A stretch of 64,000 bases of DNA from Halomonas maura (GCF_030409305.1 NZ_JAUFPQ010000018.1:1-64000); one strand, 5' to 3'. Positions 31,778 through 40,905 are shown, counted from the first letter of the stretch. Notes: generated from the letters alone by a model not told the origin. Made by a program: numbers and translations.

Positions 31778-32350
31778 TCAGAAGGGGAAATGCACCGAGG
31801 CGGTGAGCCGGTTGAGGTGCGCCAGCTCCCGATCCTGGAAGCGCTGGTAGTCCAGCCGGCTGATCATGTGGGCGAGGTGAAGGCGTGCCCCGAACCCCTT
31901 GACCCGGCTGGTGCCCGCGCCGGGCGCCGTCTCCTCGGGGCCGGCCACCGTCTCGCCCTGCCAGCTCGCCAGCCCCGACTTCGCGTAGAGGCCGAACCAG
32001 CCCAGCCGCACCCCGGCCAGCAGGCTGCCGCCCAGGCTGGTGGTGTCGACGATCATGTGCCGATCGCCGCCCGAGATGGGGACGTCCTCGCTCTCCTCGT
32101 AGCTGACCTCGGCGCCCAGGTCGAGCCGGGGCAGGCCCGGGGGGGTGTAGCCGGCGGTCAGGCGGAAGCCCGAGGTGATCCCGTCGAGGGTCGCTACGTC
32201 GGCGCCCTGCAGGCTCAGGCCGTTGTCGAGTCGGGCGAGGTCGGTCGGCTGCGCGATGTAGGCCGGCGACGCGGCGTCTCCCAGCGCCGGCAGTGTCACC
32301 GCCAACGCGACGGCGGCCAGCGACGGCCGCCATGCCTTGTGGATTGTCAT
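31778..32350 (-). CDS. Probable outer-membrane beta-barrel protein
   Basis: A 190-residue exported protein. The signal peptide is HKAWRPSLAAVALAVTLPALGDA. The mature part alternates polar and hydrophobic residues in strand-sized pieces (GFRLTAGYT, LDLGAEVSYEES, SLLAGVRLGWFGLYAKSGLASW, GFGARLHLAHMISRLDYQRF) and ends in aromatic Phe (ASVHFPF), the usual sorting signal for barrel proteins. The size and strand count suggest an eight-stranded OmpA/OmpW-like barrel. No function can be assigned. Confidence 0.75.
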   Translation of the reverse strand: MTIHKAWRPSLAAVALAVTLPALGDAASPAYIAQPTDLARLDNGLSLQGADVATLDGITSGFRLTAGYTPPGLPRLDLGAEVSYEESEDVPISGGDRHMIVDTTSLGGSLLAGVRLGWFGLYAKSGLASWQGETVAGPEETAPGAGTSRVKGFGARLHLAHMISRLDYQRFQDRELAHLNRLTASVHFPF

Positions 32351-32445
32351 TACCCCAGACCCCGGCGCGGTCTGCCGGTGGCGCCGCGCCTGATTTCGTT
32401 ATCGACTTGACACTAGCAGGCCCGGCGCGAGCCCGCCAGGCGGAA

Positions 32446-33345
32446 TCAGGCGTCGGCGGCGGCCAGCTGGCGTTGCAACTCGGCCAGCCGGGGGGCGGGC
32501 AGGCCGTGTCGACGGGCTGCGGCCAGCAGCGGGGCGAGGATCGCCTCGTGCTCGGTGGGACGACCGGCGAGCCGGTCCTGCAGCATCGAGGCGCGGTTGT
32601 TGGCGGTGGCGGCGACCACGCTCCAGACCAGTGCCGGGAAACCCCCGTCGGGGGCGGGGATGCCCTCCGCGGCCATCACGGCGGCGAGCTCGTCGAGCAG
32701 CGCGTCGACCATGGGTCGGAAGGGGCGATCGCGGAGCTGGCCGTTGCGGATGCGAAAGCGTGCCACCAGGGGGTTGATGGCGGCGTTCACCGCCAGCTTG
32801 TGCCAGAGCCGCACGCGGATGTCCGGCACGGCCGCGGCCGGCAGGCCGGCCGCGGCGAGCCGGGTCGCCAACGCGGCGGCGAGCGTGCCGTGGCCGCCGC
32901 CGAGGTGGCCGAGCAGGGTGCGGCCATGTCCGGCATGCACCACGCCTGCGTCACCCTGCAGGTAGGCACCCTCGGTGGTGCTGGCGCACAGCACCGGCCC
33001 GGTCCAGCGCTCGGTCAGGGTCGCCTGGAGCCCAACGCCGTTCTGCCACAGCACCAGCAGCGTGTCCGGGGGCAGCCAGGGGGCGATGGCGGCGAAGGCC
33101 GCCTCGGCGGCATAGGCCTTGGTGGTGAGGTGGACGGTGGTGACGTCGGCGGCGAGGGCGTGGTCGAGGGCGTCGAGGGTCAGGCAGGGGATCTCGCGGG
33201 TGCGCGTCTCGCCCGTCGGGGTGGTCAGGGTCTGGCGGGGCGGGAGGGGGCGCCTGCCGAGCAGCGTCACCCCTTCGCGGCTGGCCAGGTGCAGCGCCAC
33301 CAGGCGCCCCAGGGCCCCGGGGCCGACGATCAGCTGGTGGCTCAT
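32446..33345 (-). CDS. panE: 2-dehydropantoate 2-reductase family protein
   Basis: A 299-residue NADPH-dependent ketopantoate reductase (pantothenate pathway). The Rossmann glycine motif is VGPGALGRLVA at the N-terminus; the substrate segment LWHKLAVNAAINPL carries the family's catalytic Lys, and NRASMLQDRLAGRPTEHEAI is the conserved C-terminal box. It overlaps topB by 4 bp and is translated after it. ApbA/PanE paralogues with other substrates exist, so the substrate is likely but not proven. Confidence 0.85.
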   Translation of the reverse strand: MSHQLIVGPGALGRLVALHLASREGVTLLGRRPLPPRQTLTTPTGETRTREIPCLTLDALDHALAADVTTVHLTTKAYAAEAAFAAIAPWLPPDTLLVLWQNGVGLQATLTERWTGPVLCASTTEGAYLQGDAGVVHAGHGRTLLGHLGGGHGTLAAALATRLAAAGLPAAAVPDIRVRLWHKLAVNAAINPLVARFRIRNGQLRDRPFRPMVDALLDELAAVMAAEGIPAPDGGFPALVWSVVAATANNRASMLQDRLAGRPTEHEAILAPLLAAARRHGLPAPRLAELQRQLAAADA

Positions 33346-35276
33346 GGACGCTTGTTCCGCGGGCGGGCGGCGCCGCGGCGCTTGTCGGCCTGGCGCCGGC
33401 CGGCCGGCTTGCGCGACGCCTTGCCGCGCCGCGTGGCCTTGGCCTCGACGCCCCGGGCGTCGGCCAGGGCCCGCTGCATGCGGCCGGCATCGGCGCAGCC
33501 CAGCAGGTCGCGCAGGTCCGCGACCAGGCCAGCGAGGAAGGGCGCCGGGGCGTCATCGTCCTCGGCGATGGCCGACAGGCGTTGTTCCCACTGGGCGGTG
33601 CGCTCGGGGCGCCCCACCGCCTCGGGGAGCGAGGCGATCAGGGCGCTGCCCAGGCGGGTGGCTCTCAGCGCCTTGCCCTCCCGGGCCAGGTAGCCGCGTT
33701 CGAGCAGCGTCTCGATGATGCCGGCCCGGGTGGCCTCGGTGCCCAGGCCGTCGGAGTCGCGCAGGGTACGGCGGATCGCCGGGTCATCCACGTAGCGGGC
33801 GATGTTCATCATCGCCTTGATCAGGCTGGCGTCGGTGAAGGGCTCGGGGGGGCGCGTCTCGCGATCCTCCACGCCGACGTCCTCGACGCGACACGTCTCG
33901 CCCTCGTCCAGGGGCGGCAGGGGTGGGGCCTCGTCCCGGGTGGTGAACAGTGGCTTCCAGCCGGCCTCCAGCACCTCCTGGCCCCGGGCGCGGAAGCATT
34001 CCCCGAGCAGGGTGAACTCGGCCTTGACCTCGCGGGTCGACAGGGCGGGATAGAACTGGGCGATGACATTGCGGGCGATCAGCCGAAAGACGTCCGCCTC
34101 CTGGCCCGACAGACGGCTCGGGTCGGCGGCCTTGCCGGTGGGCGCCAGGGCATGGTGGGCGCCGACCCGCTGGTCGTTCCAGGCCTTGGAGCGCCGGGAG
34201 AAGTCCGCGCCGGCCAGCCAGCGGCGCAGGGTCTCGTCGCCGCCGCAGGCGCCTTCCAGGGTCGCCCGGGCGCCCACCCAGTGGTCCTGTGGCAGGTAGC
34301 GGCAGTCGGAGCGAGGATAGGTGATCAACTGGTGGCGCTCGTAGAGGCGCTGGCAGATGTCCAGCACCGCCTTGGCGGAGAGCCCGTGACGGCGGGCGGC
34401 ATCCACCTGCAGCGCCGAGAGCGAGTAGGGCAGCGGTGCGGCCTGACGCTTGTCGCGGCGCTCGAGGTGACTGAGCCGGCCCTCGGTGCCGGGCAGCCGG
34501 GCGGCCAGGGCGTCGGCGGGGGCCCGGGCGAGCAGCCGCCCCTGGTCGTCCAGCGGGTGCGCCTCCCCCGGGACCCACCAGGCCCGCAGCCGGCCGCGGG
34601 CCACCGCCAGGTCCGCCCACAGCACGTGGAAGGGGCGCGGCTCGAAGTCGCGGATCTCGCCGTCGCGGCGGACCACCAGGCCGAGCACCGGCGTCTGGAC
34701 CCGGCCCACCGAGAGCACGCCGTCGTGACCGGCCTGGCGGCCGATCAGCGTCCAGGCCCGGGTCAGGTTGATGCCGTAGAGCCAGTCCGCCCGGGCCCGG
34801 GCCTGGGCGGCCCGGTAGAGCGGCGCGTAGCGGGCGTTGTCCTCCAGGCGCGACAGGGCGCGCTTGACCGCCGGGGCGTTGAGATCGCTGATCAGCAGCC
34901 GGGACACCGGCCCCTTCCAGCCCAGGTGCTCGATGACCTCCTGCACCAGCAGCTGGCCCTCCCGGTCGGGGTCGCCGGCGTGCACCACCTCGCCGGCCTG
35001 CTTCAGCCGCTTGCGGATCACCGCCAGCTGGCCGCGGGCCTTGGGACGCGGGGTGAGCTTCCAGCGTTCGGGCAGGATCGGCAACAGGTCGAGCCGCCAG
35101 GGCTTGTAGGCCGGGTCGTAGGCATCGGGCGGGGCCTGTTCCAGCAGGTGGCCCAGGCACCAGGTGACCACGGTCTCGCCGGCCACCAGGGCGCCGTCCT
35201 CGCGGCGGCTGGGAGCGGGCAGGGCATCGGCGATGGCGCGGGCCAGGCTGGGTTTCTCGGCGATGATCAGGCGCAT
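33342..35276 (-). CDS. topB: DNA topoisomerase III
   Basis: A 644-residue type IA topoisomerase that decatenates single-strand-linked DNA, often with RecQ. The TOPRIM domain has IIAEKPSLARAIA and HAGDPDREGQLLVQE with metal-binding acids. The active Tyr is in LITYPRSDCRYLP near residue 330. DGLGTEATRAGIIETLLERGYL follows. The C-terminus is a short basic tail (KATRRGKASRKPAGRRQADKR split by Ala/Arg) rather than zinc fingers. It ends over the start of panE. Confidence 0.95.
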   Translation of the reverse strand: MRLIIAEKPSLARAIADALPAPSRREDGALVAGETVVTWCLGHLLEQAPPDAYDPAYKPWRLDLLPILPERWKLTPRPKARGQLAVIRKRLKQAGEVVHAGDPDREGQLLVQEVIEHLGWKGPVSRLLISDLNAPAVKRALSRLEDNARYAPLYRAAQARARADWLYGINLTRAWTLIGRQAGHDGVLSVGRVQTPVLGLVVRRDGEIRDFEPRPFHVLWADLAVARGRLRAWWVPGEAHPLDDQGRLLARAPADALAARLPGTEGRLSHLERRDKRQAAPLPYSLSALQVDAARRHGLSAKAVLDICQRLYERHQLITYPRSDCRYLPQDHWVGARATLEGACGGDETLRRWLAGADFSRRSKAWNDQRVGAHHALAPTGKAADPSRLSGQEADVFRLIARNVIAQFYPALSTREVKAEFTLLGECFRARGQEVLEAGWKPLFTTRDEAPPLPPLDEGETCRVEDVGVEDRETRPPEPFTDASLIKAMMNIARYVDDPAIRRTLRDSDGLGTEATRAGIIETLLERGYLAREGKALRATRLGSALIASLPEAVGRPERTAQWEQRLSAIAEDDDAPAPFLAGLVADLRDLLGCADAGRMQRALADARGVEAKATRRGKASRKPAGRRQADKRRGAARPRNKRP

Positions 35277-35346
35277 GGGACCTCGTGGGGCCGTTGAGGG
35301 TCATGGGAATTCTTACAGTATTCCATGGCGGTCGCCAGGTGTAGCA

Positions 35347-35375
35347 TGGATATTCAGTTGTACAACTCTTGTAAT
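35347..35375 (+). promoter_or_regulatory. Promoter for the ABC1-kinase gene
   Basis: -35 TGGATA (35347-35352), a 17-bp spacer, -10 TGTAAT (35370-35375). The region 35310-35380 is much more AT-rich than its surroundings. GGAGG (35386-35390) then precedes ATG 35398. Confidence 0.5.
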
Positions 35376-35397
35376 GCTTTAAGGCGGAGGCGACGCC

Positions 35398-36639
35398 ATG
35401 CGTGAACGCGGTCGGACACGGCGCCTGCTGGGGCTCGGCACCCGCACCGGCGGGGCGGTGCTGAAGATGCGCCTGGGCGGGCAGAGCGACTGGCGGGCCC
35501 TGGGCGAGGCGTTGTTCGATGGCCTCTCCGAGCTCAAGGGGCCGGCCATGAAGCTGGCCCAGATCATGGCCCAGTGGGACGACCTGCTGCCCGCCGAGCT
35601 GGTCGACGAGCTCGCGCGCCTGCAGCGCCAGGCCGAGCCGATGCCCTGGGCGGAGATCCGTCGTACCCTGGACGCCCAGTACGACGACCTGGACGCGGTC
35701 TTCGCCTCCATCGAGCCCCGGCCCTTCGCCAGCGCCTCCATGGGGCAGGTCCACCGGGCAGTCACCCGGGAGGGCGAGACCCTGGTGCTCAAGGTGCAGT
35801 ATCCCGGGCTCGACCAGGTGCTGGAGGACGACCTCGTCCAGCTGCGCCGGTTGATGCGGCTGGGCCGCTGGCTGCGGGTGCCCCAGGCGCGCCTCGACGC
35901 GCTCTTCGAGGAGCTGGCGGCCAGCCTGCGCGGCGAGCTCGACTACCGCGCCGAGGCCGAGGCCCTGATGCGCTACCGGGCGCGCTATGCCCACCTCGCG
36001 TCGCTGGTGATTCCCGAGCCCCTGCCGGCGCTGTGCGGCCCGCGGGTGCTGGCCATGCGCTACGTGCCCGGCACGCCGCTGCGGGAGCTGGAGGCCGGCG
36101 ACGACGCCACCCGCCAGCGCATCGCCAACACCCTGGCCGACTGGCTCACCGAGGAACTCTTCACCTTCGGGGAGCTGCATGCCGATCCCCATGCCGGCAA
36201 CTTCGCCGCCGATGACCAGGGACGGCTGGTGATCTACGACCTGGGGGCGGTGATCCCGGTCCCCCCCGAGCGCCTCGCGGCCATGCTGCGGCTGCTCGAG
36301 GCCACCCTGGACGCCGATCCCATGGCCATGGACACGGCCCTGCGGGCCTTGGGCGGACGCCAGGGGGAGGGGGCCCCCCTGGCGCTCTACCAGGAGGCGG
36401 CGGCGGCCGTGGCGCCGCTGTTCGCCCCGGGGCCTCAGGACTTCGGCGACGTACGTGTGCACCGTCGCCTGCGCGAGCTCAGCCCCCGGGTCTGGGCGGC
36501 CATGGACCGGCTGCAGCCGCCGGCGGAGACCCTGCTGCTGTCGCGGACCCTCAACGGCCATTACTGGAACCTGGTGCGCCTCGGCGCCCGGCTCGACATG
36601 GCCGACCGGGTGCGGCCCCTGATGGCGCGGGCGCGTTAA
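35398..36639 (+). CDS. ABC1/AarF/UbiB-family atypical kinase
   Basis: A 413-residue protein-kinase-like protein, the family that supports ubiquinone or other lipid metabolism as ATPases. The N-terminal signature region reads LKGPAMKLAQIMAQWDDLLP, where the usual KxGQ is KLAQ. The Ala-rich nucleotide loop is FASASMGQVHRA, Lys is in LVLKVQYPG, the catalytic loop is GELHADPHAGNF and the metal loop is YDLGAV. It lacks the C-terminal membrane helices of UbiB. It is monocistronic; its TAA stop (36637-36639) lies inside the left arm of the inverted-repeat element. Confidence 0.88.
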   Translation: MRERGRTRRLLGLGTRTGGAVLKMRLGGQSDWRALGEALFDGLSELKGPAMKLAQIMAQWDDLLPAELVDELARLQRQAEPMPWAEIRRTLDAQYDDLDAVFASIEPRPFASASMGQVHRAVTREGETLVLKVQYPGLDQVLEDDLVQLRRLMRLGRWLRVPQARLDALFEELAASLRGELDYRAEAEALMRYRARYAHLASLVIPEPLPALCGPRVLAMRYVPGTPLRELEAGDDATRQRIANTLADWLTEELFTFGELHADPHAGNFAADDQGRLVIYDLGAVIPVPPERLAAMLRLLEATLDADPMAMDTALRALGGRQGEGAPLALYQEAAAAVAPLFAPGPQDFGDVRVHRRLRELSPRVWAAMDRLQPPAETLLLSRTLNGHYWNLVRLGARLDMADRVRPLMARAR

Positions 36640-36895
36640 CAATCGTCCGCCGATGGCGTTGCTGTCTCACCAGGCGTCAGGCCAGGCGACGGCCGCCGTC
36701 AAGGGTGGTTCCCTTGACCAGGCCGTCAACGCCGCATGACGCCTGGTGAGGCGCAACCCGAAGGGCCGGGCCGGTGGCTGCGCAGCTCTTTGTTGTTCAC
36801 GACTCACTTGGCACCACCAAGCCACGTCGTTCACGCCGCGATCTGCACAACCACCGGCTCCGGCGCAACGTGCGTGCGATTGTTAACGCGCCCGC
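36627..36895. repeat. 269-bp folded element with 19-bp terminal inverted repeats
   Basis: The ends are perfect 19-bp inverted repeats (36627-36645 and 36877-36895, core GCGTTAACAATCG). Inside are two large hairpins. The first pairs 36666-36679 with 36737-36750 (14 bp perfect) and, at its tip, 36698-36705 with 36711-36718. The second pairs 36770-36785 with 36843-36858 (14 of 16), plus outer GCCGG pairs. Together they make a three-way junction. No reading frame inside is credible. The left arm overlaps the last codons of the ABC1-kinase gene. The remainder of the 333-bp intergenic stretch to 36972 holds a TAGACT (36939-36944) as a weak -10 for the SEC-C gene. It could be a MITE-like element or a structured RNA. 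Confidence 0.75.
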
Positions 36896-36972
36896 GGGCC
36901 CTGGCCTGAAAGCGGCTGCCCACATGCCGGTCGGCTGGTAGACTGTACGGTTTTCCGGTAGTGGAGACGGCA

Positions 36973-38796
36973 ATGCTGGCGGTATGGGTGGAACAGCTGC
37001 TGGGGTTCGCCTCGGGAGCCCTCACGGCCATTCGTGAAGATGAACGCTATCCGACGCTGATGGCCTGGGCACGCAGCGAGGGTCCCGCCCTGGTCGGCGG
37101 CGACCTGGCGCTGGCCCAGGCACTGGCCCCGGAACTCTGGTCGCAGACGCCCCTGGCGCGTCTCGGTTTCGCCTGCGAGGCCCTGGCCCGGCCGGGACGC
37201 AACGAGCCCTGCTGGTGCGATTCCGGGCGCAAGACCAAGCAGTGCTGCGGCGCCGTGACGCTGCCCGGCCACGTCCCTTCACACCTGATGTGGATGCTGT
37301 CGCTGCGCGACTGGAAGGGCGACACCCTCAAGGCGGCGCTCGCCAGCGGCCGGGCGCCGGCCCAGGCGCTGCTCGAGGCCGGCCTGATCGCCGCCGAGTC
37401 GGGGCAGCGCGGCCGGGCCCAGCAGGTCCTCGAGTCGCTGTTCGAGAACGCCGACTGGTCGCGGCTGCCGGAGCAGGCCGAGCCGGCCTTCGAGATCCTC
37501 GTCGACCTCTACCAGGAGCGCGGCTTCCATCGCAAGCGCGAGGCGCTGCTCGACGAGGTGCTCGACCGGGGGCCGCTGTTCCTGCGCGGCGTGGCCCTCG
37601 AACGGCTGTGCCTGCTGCACCTCGACAACGACGACCTCGACAGCGCCCGGGCGGCCTTCGTGCGCGCCCAGCAGGCCCTGCCCGACTCGCCCACCCTGGC
37701 CTATATCGAGGCCATGCTGCTGCTCCACGAGGGCCACGAGGAGGAGGCCGCGGAGCGCTCGCGCTTCTGGTTCCGCCGGCTGTCCCGGCAGGGTGACCTG
37801 GAACCCGAGCAGCTGCAGTTCCTGGCCGACCTGGCGGAGAACCCCGGGGCCACCCTCGCCGAGCAGCTGCTCAACGCCGAGGAGGACCTGGCGGAGCCGC
37901 TGGTCTCCCTGCAGGCGCTGCTCGAGGCGCTGCCCACCGCCCCGCCGCTCGACCTGCGTGCCGAGGACGGGGCCCTGGCCTATCACCGCAGCGCCCGGGA
38001 GGACACCCTGTTCGCGGCCTTCCAGGCGGTCTTCCAGTCTCAGGTCGAGGGCGAGGCGCCCATGGGCTTCGACAGCGATCCCTGGCCCCAGGCCGAGGAC
38101 TGGCTGCCGGCGCTGTGCGCGCACCCCGAATGGCTGGACGCCCCCGCCGTGGTGCAGTCGCTGGCCCTGGCGCTGACCAGCCGCTTCGGCAGCCTGCCGT
38201 GGATGGCGCCGAGCCTCTTCGAGCCCCTGGCCGACCGGCTGGAACGCTGGCTGGACCAGGCCCGCCGCACCGGCGAGGCGACCCTGGGCTGGGAGGTGGC
38301 GGACAACGCCGTGCTGCTGCGCACGGGCCTGGCCCTGGTGGTGGGCATGGAGCGCGGCGCCCGCCAGCGCTCGCGGGAACTCGCCGAGACCCTGCTGACC
38401 CTCGACGACGAGGACAGCCTGGGGCTGCGCGAACTGGTGCTCGACCAGCTGCTGCGCGAGGGGCGCGACCGCGAGGCGCTGGCCCTGAGCGAGCGGGCCG
38501 TGGCGGCCCCGGACGAGGAGGAGGGCCTGCTGGGCATGCTGATGGGACGGGTGCTGGCGCTGTTCCGCCTGGGGCGGCGTGACGAGGCCGCCGAGGCCCT
38601 GGCCCAGGCCCGTCGCCACAATCCCCATGCCCTGGCCATGCTGTGTGCCGACAACCCGCGGCCGGCGAGCCCCGGCACCAACGGCACCGCCTCGCCCGGT
38701 TCCCGGGCCGAGGCCTGGCAATACCGCACCCTGATGCGCGACCAGTGGCGCGCCACCCCGGGCGCCCTGGACTGGCTCGGCGAGCAGCTCTCCTGA
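36973..38796 (+). CDS. SEC-C motif and TPR-repeat protein
   Basis: A 607-residue soluble protein. Near residue 73 it has the zinc-binding SEC-C motif PCWCDSGRKTKQCCG, as in the SecA tail. The rest is Leu/Ala/Glu-rich helical repeats of TPR type (EILVDLYQERGFHRKREALLDEVL, AYIEAMLLLHEGHEEEA, LFRLGRRDEAAEALAQA). SEC-C proteins often bind ribosomes or protein partners; no catalytic domain is seen. I chose ATG 36973, preceded by GGAGA, over GTG 36961. The gene follows the inverted-repeat element directly, which may place its 5' end under that structure. Confidence 0.8.
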   Translation: MLAVWVEQLLGFASGALTAIREDERYPTLMAWARSEGPALVGGDLALAQALAPELWSQTPLARLGFACEALARPGRNEPCWCDSGRKTKQCCGAVTLPGHVPSHLMWMLSLRDWKGDTLKAALASGRAPAQALLEAGLIAAESGQRGRAQQVLESLFENADWSRLPEQAEPAFEILVDLYQERGFHRKREALLDEVLDRGPLFLRGVALERLCLLHLDNDDLDSARAAFVRAQQALPDSPTLAYIEAMLLLHEGHEEEAAERSRFWFRRLSRQGDLEPEQLQFLADLAENPGATLAEQLLNAEEDLAEPLVSLQALLEALPTAPPLDLRAEDGALAYHRSAREDTLFAAFQAVFQSQVEGEAPMGFDSDPWPQAEDWLPALCAHPEWLDAPAVVQSLALALTSRFGSLPWMAPSLFEPLADRLERWLDQARRTGEATLGWEVADNAVLLRTGLALVVGMERGARQRSRELAETLLTLDDEDSLGLRELVLDQLLREGRDREALALSERAVAAPDEEEGLLGMLMGRVLALFRLGRRDEAAEALAQARRHNPHALAMLCADNPRPASPGTNGTASPGSRAEAWQYRTLMRDQWRATPGALDWLGEQLS

Positions 38797-38808
38797 GCCT
38801 CGTGGCGC

Positions 38809-40170
38809 TCAGGCGGTGCCGGCGGCCGGCACCAGTGAGCGATCGCGACTGATCCAGATCGCCAGGGCGATGGCCGGCAGCCCCAGCAGGGAGGCCAGCA
38901 GGAAGAAGCCGGCATAGCCCTGGCCGGCCACCATCAGGCCGCCGAAGCCACTGAGGAACTTGCCCGGCAGGGTCATCAGCGACGAGAACAGCGCGTACTG
39001 GGTGGCCGTATAGGCCCGGGACGTGAGGCTGGAGAGAAAGGCGATGAACACCGCACTGGCCAGGCCGTTGGAGAGGTTGTCGCCGATGATGGTGGTCACC
39101 AGCATGGCCAGGTTGTCCCCGGCTATCGACAGGGCGACGAACAGCAGGTTGGTCAGGGCGGTGGCCGCCGCCCCCAGCACCAGGATCGGTCCGATGCCGT
39201 AGCGTGCCACCAGCAGCCCGCCGAGGATCCCCCCGCCGATGCTCATGGCGATGCCGAAGACGTTGGTGACGTTGGCGATGGTCGCCAGGCTGAAGCCCAG
39301 GTCGATGTAGAGCGGGTTGGCCATGGAGGCCATGGCCAGGTCGCTGATCCGGAAGACCGCCACGAAGACCAGCAGCCACAGGGCCTTGCGCCGGTGACGG
39401 CTGAAGAAGTCGGTGAAGGGGCAGACCACCGCGCCGATGGCCCAGGCGCCGAGGCGACGCTGCCAGGCCGCGCGGCCGCGACTGGCGCGCAGGAAGGCGC
39501 GCACCCGGGGCTCGTGGATCAGCTGGGTGGTCAGCGCGAGGCGGGCCGGCTCCGGGCGCACCAGCACCGTGATCACCCCCACCCCCACCAGGGCGGCCAT
39601 GCTCAGGTAGGCGGCCTGCCAGGACACCAGCGAGGCCACGTAGAGCGCGCCGGCGCCGGCGGCGATCAGGCCGCCGCGGTAGCCGATGATGTAGGTGGAG
39701 GCCATGGCCGCCTGCATGTCGTCGGGGGCCGACTCGATGCGGAAGGCGTCGATGGCGATGTCCTGGGTGGCCGAGCCGAAGGCCACCAGCAGGGCGCAGG
39801 CGGCGACCAGCGGCAGGTGGCCCACCGGGTCGAGGCTCGACAGCCCCACCAGGCCGGCGGCGATGGTCAGCTGGGCCAGCAGCATCCAGCCGCGGCGCTG
39901 GCCGAAGGCGCGGGTCAGCCCGGGCAGCGCCAGGCGGTCGACCACCGGCGCCCAGAAGAACTTGATCGAGTAGAGGATGCCGATCCAGGCGAAGAAGCCG
40001 ATGGCCGCCACCTCCACGCCGTCGCTGCGCAGCCAGGCCGAGAGGGTGGAGAACACCAGCAGGAAGGGCAGGCCCGCCGAGAAGCCCAGGAACAGCATGG
40101 TCAGGACCGGCGCCCGCAGGTAGATCGACAGGGCGTCACGCCAGCTGCGCTGCGCGGTAGGGGTCGGCAT
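38809..40170 (-). CDS. AmpG-type muropeptide permease (MFS)
   Basis: A 453-residue inner-membrane transporter with about twelve hydrophobic helices. RAPVLTMLFLGFSAGLPFLLVFSTLSAWL is typical of AmpG, as are IKFFWAPVVDRL, FGSATQDIAIDAFRIE and the QYALFSSLMTLPGK box. AmpG imports anhydro-muropeptides for wall recycling. I chose ATG 40168-40170 (MPTPTAQRSWRDAL); a longer frame exists but reads through intergenic sequence. It is divergent from rfaH. Confidence 0.88.
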   Translation of the reverse strand: MPTPTAQRSWRDALSIYLRAPVLTMLFLGFSAGLPFLLVFSTLSAWLRSDGVEVAAIGFFAWIGILYSIKFFWAPVVDRLALPGLTRAFGQRRGWMLLAQLTIAAGLVGLSSLDPVGHLPLVAACALLVAFGSATQDIAIDAFRIESAPDDMQAAMASTYIIGYRGGLIAAGAGALYVASLVSWQAAYLSMAALVGVGVITVLVRPEPARLALTTQLIHEPRVRAFLRASRGRAAWQRRLGAWAIGAVVCPFTDFFSRHRRKALWLLVFVAVFRISDLAMASMANPLYIDLGFSLATIANVTNVFGIAMSIGGGILGGLLVARYGIGPILVLGAAATALTNLLFVALSIAGDNLAMLVTTIIGDNLSNGLASAVFIAFLSSLTSRAYTATQYALFSSLMTLPGKFLSGFGGLMVAGQGYAGFFLLASLLGLPAIALAIWISRDRSLVPAAGTA

Positions 40171-40336
40171 GGCGTAGGCTCTCCTTGCGGGACACGCCTC
40201 GGTCGGGGCCACGCGCCGAGGCCATCGATGGTAAGATTGCCCCCGCGGTCGGGCGACTCGCGACACGGGCGGCATGCGTGCCGATTGTTGCAGAGCCCCG
40301 GCGGTGATACCAGCCAGAACCTCGAGCAGGAACGCC

Positions 40337-40879
40337 ATGAGTGATGACGATATCCCCCTGGGCCATGCCGACGATGCCGTGCCGCGCTGGTACGTGATCC
40401 AGTGCAAGGGCGGCGAATCCTTTCGCGCCGCCGAGCACCTGGGCAATCAGGACTACGAGGTCTTCCATCCGGTGCTGCAGGTCCAGAAGAAGCGACGCGG
40501 CAAGCTCGAGTGGGTCAGCGAGCCATTGTTCCCCCACTACCTGTTCATCCGCCTCGACCGGCTGGACAGCAACTGGCGGCCGATCCGCTCGACGCGGGGG
40601 GTGCTCAGGCTCGTCACCTTCGGCGTCGACCTGCCGGTGCCGGTCAGCGATGCGCTGGTGGAGACGCTGCGCTGCCATGGCAGCCCGGACGCCGAGGACG
40701 CGGCCAACATCTACTTCCGTGCCGGCGAGATGGTGGAAATCACCGAGGGTCCCTTCAAGGACCTCCAGGCGGTGTTCTCCAGCCACAAGGGCGAGGAGCG
40801 CGCCATCGTGCTGCTCAACATGCTGCACAAGCAGCAGCGCCTCGAGATGCCCGTCGCCCAGCTGCGCCGCCGCGACTGA
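40337..40879 (+). CDS. rfaH: Transcription antiterminator RfaH (NusG paralogue)
   Basis: A 180-residue NusG-like protein with an NGN domain (RWYVIQCKGGESFRAAEHLGNQ, then PLFPHYLFIRLD) and a C-terminal KOW domain (AGEMVEITEGPFKDLQAVF). The VIQCK opening and separate gene position fit RfaH, which reduces pausing and polarity in long LPS, capsule or conjugation operons that carry an ops element. I found no such operon or element here. An extended -10 (TGGTAAGAT, 40229-40237) could drive it. Confidence 0.85.
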   Translation: MSDDDIPLGHADDAVPRWYVIQCKGGESFRAAEHLGNQDYEVFHPVLQVQKKRRGKLEWVSEPLFPHYLFIRLDRLDSNWRPIRSTRGVLRLVTFGVDLPVPVSDALVETLRCHGSPDAEDAANIYFRAGEMVEITEGPFKDLQAVFSSHKGEERAIVLLNMLHKQQRLEMPVAQLRRRD

Positions 40880-40905
40880 CCGTTTTCCCCGTTTTGGAGA
40901 TTCCC

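Noticed and set aside
36627..36895. Integron attC site
   Set aside because: The GTTAAC-containing ends look like attC cores, but they do not fit RYYYAAC/GTTRRRY, the arms are perfectly symmetrical over 19 bp and the length is about twice the attC range. No integrase or cassette array is present.
40171..40336. ops element next to rfaH
   Set aside because: No GGCGGTAG-type sequence in a leader position; RfaH targets would be elsewhere.
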